Below are positions 8,890 to 15,109 of a DNA stretch of 23,114 nt, piece after piece. A program made the position numbers and the translations under genes. The stretch comes from a virus. Positions within the stretch are counted from its first letter, which is position 1. Every line of letters starts with the position of its first letter. Below the pieces are notes generated by a model. That model had not been told where the DNA came from. It did no database searches and was given only the letters and a program-made list of their open reading frames with translations. The stretch is taken from IMG/VR virus record IMGVR_UViG_3300042691_033602, positions 1 through 23,114 of that record; one strand, 5' to 3'.

Positions 8890-10385
8890 TGGCTGCACAG
8901 GACGAACTGAAGAAGGCGCAAGATGCGCTCAATGATCCAACCGTCAAGTCGTACACGTACAAAGGGAAAACTTATACGTTGACTCAGTTGCGTGACCAAC
9001 TGATTCCTAGCCTGAAGAAAGAAATCGCGGCAGAGAAAAAAGCCGAACAGCAAGCTGGCACGATTCTTGCCAATACCCAAAACCAAATCAACCAAGCCAA
9101 ATCACGGGTTGCAGACCTCAAAGAAATCAGGGACCGAAACCGGAACGCTTTCGCAAAAGGCAACATCAGTGAAAAAGAACTTGCCGCCTCAGAACAAAAC
9201 TTGGCGCAAGCACAAGCAACATTGGATTCGTTGACCGGAACCACCACCCAGCCAACAGTGCTTCCTCCTAGCGGAACTCCTGGTCAGGTTGCTGCGGCTC
9301 GTACCCAGTTGCGTGCTGGGGAACGCGCCACCGTAGTTTCGGCACCAACGGGTGAAGTGACCACTGAACCTGTAACTGAACCAACTCCTGAACAGACGGG
9401 TGACACTGGCGGTGGCGGTGCAACTCCGCCAACGACCACAAAGAAAAAGAAGAAAGCGGTAGCTGGCACTGGTCCGATGGGTTTGACCGATGCGGTTCGA
9501 GCAGAACTGCGCACCCTATTCCCACAGTTTGCGGCCAGTTTCGATGGCGGCGAAGGCGAACAACAGTTCGTGGACTTCTTCGGTAGCGATGTCGTTTCTA
9601 TCGTTGTCAAAGCAGCAACAGAGGATGCGTACGGTCAACTAGAAACCGAAGCAGAAGTTGGCGCTTTCCGTGCCGACGTGGAACGCACCGCGTACGGTCA
9701 GCGGACCAGCGAAGCCGAACAAGCATTTGATTTCAGCCCAGCAAAACAAGCCGAACTGATTCGCGTCAAAAAGAACGAGATAACCAAACAGTACGCCGAT
9801 CTTCAGTTGGACACCGCACAACTTGATGCTGTTGCCCGTGACGCAGCCCGCAAAAACTGGTCTGGCGACGACCTCAAGTTCGGGGTCTACAACTACGCGT
9901 ATGGTGCGAAACCGACTACTGCGATGCAGTCAGAGATTGCTGACCGTATCCGCAACGCTGGTCGAGCATACGGGTATGTCGTATCTGATGCCGAACTGAA
10001 AGCCGCATTGACGAACACCCCATACAACGGGATGATGGTTACCGAAGAATCTATTTTGCAGAAAGCGCAACGCACAGCAAAAGGCCAATACAGTCACCTC
10101 GCAGACCAGATAGATGCTGGTGTTTCTTTGGAAGACATCTTCTACAACTACAAGGCTTACGCTGCTCGCACTCTCGGGGTCGACCCGTCTGAGATTGACT
10201 GGGTGAATGATCCGAAGTGGGCTGAAGCGTTCGGCAGCAAGGACCAAGGCCAGTTGTCGTTGAATGACTGGTTGTTCAAAATCAAGTCAGATAAACGGTA
10301 CGGCTATCAGTTCACGCCGCAGGCTGAGCAAGAGGTATCTAGCATTGTGTCTACTTTGGAGAAGGCTTTCGGGTTCCGTAAATGA
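8889..10385 (+). CDS. Coiled-coil putative virion protein, unknown function
   Basis: A 498-residue protein starting at ATG 8889 in a TGATG overlap with the preceding gene. Three parts are visible. Residues about 1-115 are a Lys/Gln/Ala-rich heptad-like coiled coil. Residues about 115-190 are a Thr/Pro/Gly-rich linker ending in a run of five lysines (TTKKKKKAVAG). The rest is a helical domain with many Tyr residues, including a region reading FYNYKAYAARTLGVDPSEID and a C-terminus with DKRYGYQFTP. The coil-linker-domain layout fits a virion protein that spans or is tethered in a complex. It overlaps the next gene by ATGA. I assign no enzymatic role because no catalytic motif stands out. Confidence 0.8.
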   Translation: MAAQDELKKAQDALNDPTVKSYTYKGKTYTLTQLRDQLIPSLKKEIAAEKKAEQQAGTILANTQNQINQAKSRVADLKEIRDRNRNAFAKGNISEKELAASEQNLAQAQATLDSLTGTTTQPTVLPPSGTPGQVAAARTQLRAGERATVVSAPTGEVTTEPVTEPTPEQTGDTGGGGATPPTTTKKKKKAVAGTGPMGLTDAVRAELRTLFPQFAASFDGGEGEQQFVDFFGSDVVSIVVKAATEDAYGQLETEAEVGAFRADVERTAYGQRTSEAEQAFDFSPAKQAELIRVKKNEITKQYADLQLDTAQLDAVARDAARKNWSGDDLKFGVYNYAYGAKPTTAMQSEIADRIRNAGRAYGYVVSDAELKAALTNTPYNGMMVTEESILQKAQRTAKGQYSHLADQIDAGVSLEDIFYNYKAYAARTLGVDPSEIDWVNDPKWAEAFGSKDQGQLSLNDWLFKIKSDKRYGYQFTPQAEQEVSSIVSTLEKAFGFRK

Positions 10386-11470
10386 GCAACGTACCACTTG
10401 GTCCTATCGAGCAGCCCGAGTTGCGTCGTTATCTTGATGAGGCGTTGGCTAACCAAACCCCAGAGCAGGCTGCTGCACTACGAGCAGCGTTGGGTGTGGA
10501 AGCAGAACGACCTGTCGAGCCAACTGCGCCACGAGAAACAGAAACGGAACGCATCGCCCGTTTGGACCGTGAACAGCGTGCAGCCGAGTTCGCTGCAACC
10601 CAAGCCGCTGAAGCAGCAGCCGCCCAGCAACGCCGTACCGACGCTTTCGCCCAACTACAAAAACTGCTCAACAGCTACGGTTTGGGCGCATTGGAAGGCA
10701 ACGTCCGTGACGCCATTGCTCGCGGCATCACCGACGGAGACGCCATCTTGTTCCAGTTGCGTGACACCGAAACGTTCCGCACCCGTTTCAAAGCCAACGA
10801 AGCACGCGCCAAAAAGGGACTCCCCGAACTTGATCCAGCAACCTACATCGGCTTGGAAGAACAGTATCGAGAAACCCTACGCCGGAACCTCGGCCCTGAA
10901 ATGTTCAGTGCCTACGACGAACCAGACGACTTCCGCAAACTCATCGAAGGTGACGTCTCCAACGCCGAACTTCAAGAACGAATCAACCAGGGATACCGTC
11001 TCGTAGCCGAAGCCGACCCAGAGGTAAAACGCCAGATGCAAAGCCTCTACAACGTCGGAGAACGCGAACTCGTCGGCTACTTCTTGGACCCAGCCAAAGG
11101 CGCCCCAGTCCTCACCCGCCAAGCCCAAGCCGCCCAAATCGCTGCCCGCGCCCGCGAACAAGCAGGTTTCCAGCTCGGTGTCACCACCGCAGAAGACCTG
11201 ATTGCTCGCGGCTACACCCCATCCCAAGCCCAACAAGTGTTCCAACAGGTCGGTGAACTATCCGGCTTGTATAGCGAAATGACCGGCGAACAGATGCTCA
11301 CCCAAGAACAAAAGGTTGGGGCAGCGTTCGGCTTCGACATCGCATCCCAACAAGAAATTGAACGCCGTCGCGCTCAACGCGTCGGAGAGTTCGCTGGCGG
11401 CGGATCATTCGCACGCACCACAGGAGCCACCTCCGGCACCGTTGAAACCGGTGCAGGCATGGCCCAATAG
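10382..11470 (+). CDS. Ala/Gln/Glu-rich helical putative virion protein, unknown function
   Basis: A 362-residue protein with an ATGA overlap to the gene before. It is helical throughout: residues about 20-100 are Ala/Glu/Arg-rich and probably coiled, followed by a charged domain containing LPELDPATYIGLEEQYRETL and AYDEPDDFRKLIEGDVS, and a Ser/Thr/Gly-rich tail. No known motif is recognised. It is the last gene before a promoter, so it ends the first transcriptional run of this window. Together with the three genes upstream it makes a block of long, helical, Gln/Ala-rich proteins that I read as internal virion or ejection proteins; this is context-based. C-ending codons dominate its second half, unlike the genes around it. 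Confidence 0.8.
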   Translation: MSNVPLGPIEQPELRRYLDEALANQTPEQAAALRAALGVEAERPVEPTAPRETETERIARLDREQRAAEFAATQAAEAAAAQQRRTDAFAQLQKLLNSYGLGALEGNVRDAIARGITDGDAILFQLRDTETFRTRFKANEARAKKGLPELDPATYIGLEEQYRETLRRNLGPEMFSAYDEPDDFRKLIEGDVSNAELQERINQGYRLVAEADPEVKRQMQSLYNVGERELVGYFLDPAKGAPVLTRQAQAAQIAARAREQAGFQLGVTTAEDLIARGYTPSQAQQVFQQVGELSGLYSEMTGEQMLTQEQKVGAAFGFDIASQQEIERRRAQRVGEFAGGGSFARTTGATSGTVETGAGMAQ

Positions 11471-11477
11471 CACCCCC

Positions 11478-11505
11478 TTGACAAAAGTAGTCATACTGCT
11501 ACTCT
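11478..11505 (+). promoter_or_regulatory. Sigma70-like promoter for scaffold and capsid genes
   Basis: A perfect -35 hexamer TTGACA lies at 11478-11483, followed by 16 nt and the -10 TACTCT at 11500-11505, which carries an extended -10 TGC at 11497-11499. Transcription should start near 11512, giving a leader of about 60 nt before the scaffold ATG. It sits in one of only two sizeable intergenic gaps in the window, directly ahead of the genes needed in largest amounts. An imperfect direct repeat (GTAGTCATAC near 11487 and GTAGTTGTCATAT near 11507) overlaps it and might be an operator, but that is weak. Confidence 0.65.
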
Positions 11506-11529
11506 GGTAGTTGTCATATCAGACACAGC

Positions 11530-11552
11530 CACCAGGAACCTCCAACCTGGTG
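11530..11552 (+). promoter_or_regulatory. Leader RNA hairpin upstream of the scaffold gene
   Basis: A perfect 7-bp inverted repeat, CACCAGG and CCTGGTG, with a 9-nt loop sits in the predicted leader, 5 nt before the strong ribosome site AAAGGAG (11558-11564). There is no U-tract, so it is not a terminator. A 5' hairpin in this place could protect the messenger or tune translation of the scaffold gene; that function is inferred. Confidence 0.45.
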
Positions 11553-11571
11553 TGGGTAAAGGAGTGAGCCA

Positions 11572-12024
11572 ATGTCCAATGTCCACGAGTTCGAAGACGA
11601 CAATGTTGACGAGGCACCGAAAGACCCCGTGCGGGCACGGATGCGTCTACTGGAAAAGGAATCCGCAGAGCTGAAGAAACAGCTTGCGGAAGCCGAAGCA
11701 GTCAAACGCGAAATGGCTTTCATCAAAGCAGGAGTTCCAATGGATAATCCTGTTTCGAAGTATTTCGTAAAAGGCTACGACGGTGAAGTAACACCAGAGG
11801 CAATCCGGTTAGCAGCGGAGGAAGCAAATCTCATCGCGAAGGCAGCAGAGACGGCGCAAGCCAAATCTGAGGCTGATGCGTGGAGCCGTATTACGAAGGC
11901 TCAACGTGCCGGTGAGTCAAGTGATCCTGTGGTCGATTGGTCAACCAAAATCAACCAGGCTCGTAACGAGCAAGAGGTCATGCAGATTTTGGCTCAGGCA
12001 AGGCAAGAAGCAGAAAACATCTAG
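11572..12024 (+). CDS. Capsid scaffolding protein
   Basis: A 150-residue acidic, helical protein immediately before the major capsid gene, the usual place for a scaffold. Residues about 18-48 form a Leu/Glu/Lys coiled coil (RMRLLEKESAELKKQLAEAE), and the middle segment FIKAGVPMDNPVSKYFVKGY resembles the central motif shared by scaffold proteins of many phages with HK97-fold capsids. Such proteins fill the procapsid interior, guide shell assembly and then leave or are cleaved. The ATG at 11572 has a strong ribosome site, AAAGGAG, 7 nt upstream. It is transcribed from the promoter just ahead and is separated from the capsid gene by a 39-nt gap containing a hairpin. No protease gene is seen nearby. 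Confidence 0.8.
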   Translation: MSNVHEFEDDNVDEAPKDPVRARMRLLEKESAELKKQLAEAEAVKREMAFIKAGVPMDNPVSKYFVKGYDGEVTPEAIRLAAEEANLIAKAAETAQAKSEADAWSRITKAQRAGESSDPVVDWSTKINQARNEQEVMQILAQARQEAENI

Positions 12025-12046
12025 CCCACGGGCATAAACCTGTGGG
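12025..12046 (+). promoter_or_regulatory. Hairpin between scaffold and capsid genes
   Basis: An 8-bp stem, CCCACGGG and CCTGTGGG (one G-U pair), with a 6-nt loop CATAAA starts right after the scaffold stop codon. It lacks a U-tract, so it should not terminate strongly. Possible roles are an RNA processing or stability element that lets the capsid message accumulate above scaffold, or partial attenuation. The capsid ATG follows 17 nt later, with purine-rich sequence (GGGAGAAAG, CAGGAA) in between. Confidence 0.5.
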
Positions 12047-12063
12047 AGAAAGAACCACAGGAA

Positions 12064-13023
12064 ATGTCCAAGACACAACAGAGCAGCCTGCTCACAGACC
12101 AGGTTGCATTTGACAGGATTGCGTACTTCGCACTCCGCAGCGAACTTTTGTTCGACGCGGTTGCAGACGTGATGCCAGTCGCACAAGCAATGCCAGGATC
12201 ATCGGTGAAGTTCACCATTTTCAATGACCTGAGCGAGAAGACCAGCACCTTGACTGAGGACACCGACGTGACCCCAGTTGTCATGGGTGACAGCCAAGTT
12301 GAAGTGACGTTGGATGAGTACGGCAATGCCGTGAACACCACCGCCAAGTTGCGTGGCACGTCGTTCCTTGACGTGGATGCGGCAGCCGCAAACCTCGTTG
12401 GTTACAACGCCGGTATCAGCATCGACGGAGTTATCCGTGACGTGCTTTCGGCTGGCACCAACGTGATCTACGGCGGTGGCGGAACCACCACCCCAACTGC
12501 TCGCAACAACATTGCGGCAGCAGACATCATCGAGGCAAACGACGTTCGCAAGATTGTCGCCGCCCTCCGCAAGGCCAACGCCGTTTCGTTCAACGGCATG
12601 TACATGGGTTACATTCACCCAGACGTGTCCTACGACCTTCGCCGTGAAACCGGTGTCGCGTCGTGGCGTGACCCGCACGTGTACAGCGACCCAGCCGGTA
12701 TCTACAACGGCGAAATCGGAGCCTTCGAAGGTGTGCGTTTCATTGAGACGCCACGTGCGAAGATTTTCGAGAACGCCTCCAACGGCTCAGGCTCGACGGG
12801 CACCATTGACGCGTACTGCACCCACATCTGTGGACGTCAGGCACTCGCCAAGGCCCACTCGATCGTGGATGGCAACGGCGCGTTCCCACGCGTTGTGCGC
12901 GGTCCAGTGGTCGACGTGCTCCAGCGCTTCCAGCCAGTCGGCTGGTACTGGCTCGGCGGTTACGCACGATTCCGCGAGGCTTCACTGCGTCGCATTGAGT
13001 CGGCGTCCTCGCTCGGCGCGTAA
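12064..13023 (+). CDS. Major capsid protein, N4-gp56 family
   Basis: A 319-residue protein matching the N4-gp56 family of HK97-fold major capsid proteins, which form the icosahedral shell. Supporting segments are the N-terminal LLTDQVAFDRIAYFALRSEL, the helical EANDVRKIVAALRKAN, and the run YMGYIHPDVSYDLRRETGVA, followed by IYNGEIGAFEGVRFIETPRA, a combination typical of the family. It lies downstream of the scaffold and upstream of a strong terminator, so its transcript is a short, separately controlled unit. A ribosome site (AGGA) is close to the ATG with more purines further up. Codon use is C-rich and even, as expected for a highly expressed gene. The residues around 250-262 contain two Cys (DAYCTHICGR), which is unremarkable. 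Confidence 0.9.
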   Translation: MSKTQQSSLLTDQVAFDRIAYFALRSELLFDAVADVMPVAQAMPGSSVKFTIFNDLSEKTSTLTEDTDVTPVVMGDSQVEVTLDEYGNAVNTTAKLRGTSFLDVDAAAANLVGYNAGISIDGVIRDVLSAGTNVIYGGGGTTTPTARNNIAAADIIEANDVRKIVAALRKANAVSFNGMYMGYIHPDVSYDLRRETGVASWRDPHVYSDPAGIYNGEIGAFEGVRFIETPRAKIFENASNGSGSTGTIDAYCTHICGRQALAKAHSIVDGNGAFPRVVRGPVVDVLQRFQPVGWYWLGGYARFREASLRRIESASSLGA

Positions 13024-13042
13024 CTGAACTAACCAGTTCAGT
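13023..13042 (+). other. Hairpin at the end of the capsid gene
   Basis: A perfect 7-bp inverted repeat, ACTGAAC and GTTCAGT, with a 6-nt loop begins on the last base of the capsid stop codon. It lies 10 nt before the terminator stem and has no U-tract of its own. It may protect the capsid messenger's 3' end or add to termination. Confidence 0.45.
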
Positions 13043-13052
13043 CAACGATTGT

Positions 13053-13101
13053 GAGGGGTGGTTCGACGTTCCCCTGGTCGGCCACCCCTCCTTCGTTTTT
13101 T
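13053..13101 (+). terminator. Rho-independent terminator after the capsid gene
   Basis: A perfect 9-bp stem, GAGGGGTGG (13053-13061) and CCACCCCTC (13082-13090), is extended after a small internal loop by CGAC/GTCG (13064-13067 and 13077-13080). It is followed by CTTCG and six T residues (13096-13101). The stem is GC-rich and stable; the 5-nt gap before the T-run is slightly long. With the promoter at 11478 it brackets scaffold and capsid as one transcription unit. Genes downstream then need readthrough or their own promoter. Confidence 0.8.
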
Positions 13102-13128
13102 CTGCTATCATTTTGCGCGAGGTAACTG

Positions 13129-13491
13129 ATGTCGATTTCTAACTACGCAGAGAACAAACTGCTCGATACCCTTCGCGCTCAATCGTTCTCGGTGAGCAAC
13201 GTCTACGTGAAGCTGCACACCGGTGACCCTGGCGAAGCGGGCACGAGCAACGCAGCCACAGAGACAACCCGTGAGGAAGTCACGTTCTCTGCTGCATCGT
13301 CTGGTTCGATGGCGTCGTCTGCGACCGTTGAGTGGACGAATGTTTCCACCACGGAAACCTATTCGCATTTTTCGCTGTGGGATAACTCCACTGCTGGTAA
13401 CTGTTTGTGGACTGGCGCGTTGTCGTCGTCTGCTGCGGTGACTGCTGGTGACACTTTTCAGATCACTTCGCTGACGCTGACATTGGATTGA
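13129..13491 (+). CDS. Small virion surface/tail-type structural protein
   Basis: A 120-residue protein rich in Ser, Thr and Ala. The N-terminal helix (SNYAENKLLDTL) is followed by VYVKLHTGDPGEAGTSNAAT and then beta-strand-like segments including VEWTNVSTTETYSHFSLWD. This combination occurs in a family of small structural proteins in many tailed phages, annotated variously as tail-fibre or decoration proteins; I cannot decide which applies. Position just after the capsid gene would suit a capsid decoration or head-fibre protein. The ATG at 13129 has GAGG at 13119-13122. It follows the terminator, so expression depends on readthrough or a weak local promoter. Confidence 0.75.
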   Translation: MSISNYAENKLLDTLRAQSFSVSNVYVKLHTGDPGEAGTSNAATETTREEVTFSAASSGSMASSATVEWTNVSTTETYSHFSLWDNSTAGNCLWTGALSSSAAVTAGDTFQITSLTLTLD

Positions 13492-13505
13492 GGTGAGGTA
13501 GCCAG

Positions 13506-14588
13506 ATGGCTACTGGAGTCACCGATTTCAGTTTCGGGTTCACCGACTCTCCTGGGTTTCGAGAGTTTGAGGAAGTACCGAATTACACGTACCGCAAGGT
13601 CGTCTATTTCGCTTCTCCTTATAAGACGACGCAAGGTTTCTATCGCGGTCTAGTCGTCGTTGACCGTACTGCTTCAGCAGCAGGTACAGGGTCGTCAACT
13701 GCGCAACGTCTAGTTCTATCGCTGCGTACTGCGACAGGTTCAGGGTCAGGTGCATCATCGACTACTACGGTGCTGGTTGCCAAGCGCACGGCACTCGCCG
13801 CTGGTACGGGTACGCAGACTGCTGAGGGTGAGCGTGTCGTCCCACGCTCGGCTACTGCGAGTGGTCAAGGAACTACGGGTAGTGGTGCTGTCGGGTTGCA
13901 TATCGCGCCACGTACAGCCACAGCCGCAGGCACAGGGGCTTCTAGCGCGTCTGGCGTGGTCACCCGCGCCTTCACCGCATCTGGCTCAGGTACGGGCACC
14001 CAGACCGCCACAGGGCTTCGTATCGTGCCACGCACCGCCACAGCCGCAGGCACAGGCACCCAGACGGCTGCAGGTGCGGTTACCCGTGCACGCATGGCAA
14101 CCGCCTCGGGGACAGGTGCATCGAGCGTCAGCCAACTGCACATCGCACCACGCACCGCTACAGGCACCGGTGCAGGCGATTCGCTGGTCGCCAAACTCAT
14201 TACCCGTTTCCGTACCGCCACAGCATCAGGTACGGGTGGCAGGGAGATTGTGTCTGCTCGTGTCGCACAACGCACCGCCACAGCTTCAGGCACCAGCAGC
14301 CAATCCACCACCACAGTCAAACTGCTGCTGTTCCGCCCACCCGCAACCACCGAGATTGCGCCAGCGGATCGCCACGACATGTCGATTGCGGGCCGCCTGT
14401 TCCGTTACGCCGAACCCACCTATGCCGGTAGCAACGTCTACAAACTGACTGATGGCTCCTACACGACGGTGGAGCAGAGGGACTATTCGTTGATTGCCAA
14501 GATTTATTACGGCGGCTCCCAGAACTTTGTGACCGCCGAGGAGAAAGCCGACCTGATTGCGGCAGGCTATGGTGATTACGTCTCGTGA
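13506..14588 (+). CDS. Thr/Ala/Gly-rich protein with about eleven 20-residue repeats and a C-terminal module
   Basis: A 360-residue protein in three parts. Residues 1-53 are an aromatic-rich N-terminal region. Residues 54-276 hold about eleven tandem repeats with the core RTATASGTG; the leading Arg falls at residues 54, 74, 94, 114, 136, 154, 176, 196, 216, 236 and 256, a near-exact 20-residue period. Residues about 297-360 are a compact module reading LFRYAEPTYAGSNVYKLTDG, then IAKIYYGG and LIAAGYGDYVS, which is duplicated as the next gene. The regular period suggests a beta-solenoid or extended fibre on the particle surface. The ribosome site GAGGTGAGG lies just upstream. Function is unknown; a head fibre or tail fibre is the likeliest reading. 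The many Thr and Ser residues could be sugar acceptors for the glycosyltransferase two genes downstream (inference). Confidence 0.85.
   Translation: MATGVTDFSFGFTDSPGFREFEEVPNYTYRKVVYFASPYKTTQGFYRGLVVVDRTASAAGTGSSTAQRLVLSLRTATGSGSGASSTTTVLVAKRTALAAGTGTQTAEGERVVPRSATASGQGTTGSGAVGLHIAPRTATAAGTGASSASGVVTRAFTASGSGTGTQTATGLRIVPRTATAAGTGTQTAAGAVTRARMATASGTGASSVSQLHIAPRTATGTGAGDSLVAKLITRFRTATASGTGGREIVSARVAQRTATASGTSSQSTTTVKLLLFRPPATTEIAPADRHDMSIAGRLFRYAEPTYAGSNVYKLTDGSYTTVEQRDYSLIAKIYYGGSQNFVTAEEKADLIAAGYGDYVS
13665..14333 (+). repeat. About eleven tandem ~60-bp coding repeats
   Basis: The DNA repeats in steps of about 60 bp, encoding the RTATASGTG-type units. Some units share long near-identical stretches, such as CGCACCGCCACAGCCGCAGG near 14031, which nearly recurs near 13909. 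Others have drifted at synonymous sites (CGTACTGCG against CGCACCGCC), so copies are of mixed age. Unit length is kept a multiple of 3, so copy number can change without breaking the frame. Confidence 0.85.
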
Positions 14589-14869
14589 GCATCTTTAGAC
14601 CACCAACCGACGACTTCCTAGTGTTGGGTATCCCACCCAAGGAGTTCGATTCCCAGGAGGTACGACTGGCGTATTCGCTGTTCCGTCACTTTGATGCCGA
14701 ACCTCGCGGTAGGAATGTGTTCCTACTCACCAACGGCACCTACACGGAGAACGAACCGAATGAGATTGCGACGATTGCCAAGGTGTATTGGGGTGGGACG
14801 GATAACGAAGTGTCGGCTGATGAGGTTGCTAGTCTTACTGCGGCAGGTTACGGCGCATACATTTCGTAG
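14585..14869 (+). CDS. Stand-alone copy of the C-terminal module of the preceding repeat protein
   Basis: A 94-residue protein beginning at GTG 14585 (GTGA overlap with the preceding stop). Its residues about 31-94 align with the last 64 residues of the gene before: LFR, then G-NV--LT-G-YT, IAK-Y-GG, and a shared ending AAGYG-Y-S. The first 30 residues (SIFRPPTDDFLVLGIPPKEF) are unrelated to the repeats. This is a within-operon duplication of a small domain, one copy fused to repeats and one free. The free copy could cap, compete with or co-assemble with the fused one. The module recalls short C-terminal domains in actinophage structural proteins, but I cannot name the family. Confidence 0.8.
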   Translation: MSIFRPPTDDFLVLGIPPKEFDSQEVRLAYSLFRHFDAEPRGRNVFLLTNGTYTENEPNEIATIAKVYWGGTDNEVSADEVASLTAAGYGAYIS

Positions 14870-14875
14870 GGGAAA

Positions 14876-15109
14876 ATGAAACACGCAGAAACACACCCAA
14901 CACTTGACGTTGAAGGCTGTTTTGCTTGCCGTATCAGCCATGTGCGCATGTCCGGTGTTGCGATGCCGACACGCCACAACGTCCAACATTTGAACACCAA
15001 AGAGAAACAGCTTGACAAAGACTTGGATGCCTACAAACGCATCCGTAAAACGGGTGGGCAACCAACGAAGATTGACGGGTCAGCCAAACTAGAGAAGATC
15101 GCGGATTGA
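14876..15109 (+). CDS. Small CxxC protein, function unknown
   Basis: A 77-residue protein starting at ATG 14876 with GGGG just upstream. The N-terminal part, HPTLDVEGCFACRISHVRMS, has a single CxxC with nearby His residues, which could bind zinc or be half of a zinc site. The C-terminal part is Lys/Asp-rich and helical (KQLDKDLDAYKRIRKTGGQP), ending IDGSAKLEKIAD. Similar small GCF-C proteins with this helix occur in phages of Actinobacteria to my recollection, always without known function. It overlaps the glycosyltransferase by TTGA, so the two are translationally coupled. Confidence 0.75.
   Translation: MKHAETHPTLDVEGCFACRISHVRMSGVAMPTRHNVQHLNTKEKQLDKDLDAYKRIRKTGGQPTKIDGSAKLEKIAD

Noticed and set aside
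12199-13027. Alternative frames over the capsid gene (159 residues on - and 183 on +)
   Set aside because: The capsid frame has clear family features; these overlap it completely with no supporting signals.
13103-13111. TGC followed by TATCAT, an extended -10 after the capsid terminator
   Set aside because: There is no -35 at a suitable distance and the start would leave a leader of only about 11 nt. It could be a weak promoter, but support is too thin to annotate.
13750-14448. A 232-residue + frame and a 171-residue - frame over the repeat gene
   Set aside because: Both arise because the 60-bp repeats keep all frames free of stops; translations are Pro/Gln/Arg or Val/Pro low-complexity. 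The RTATASGTG frame continues into a conserved module and is the real one.
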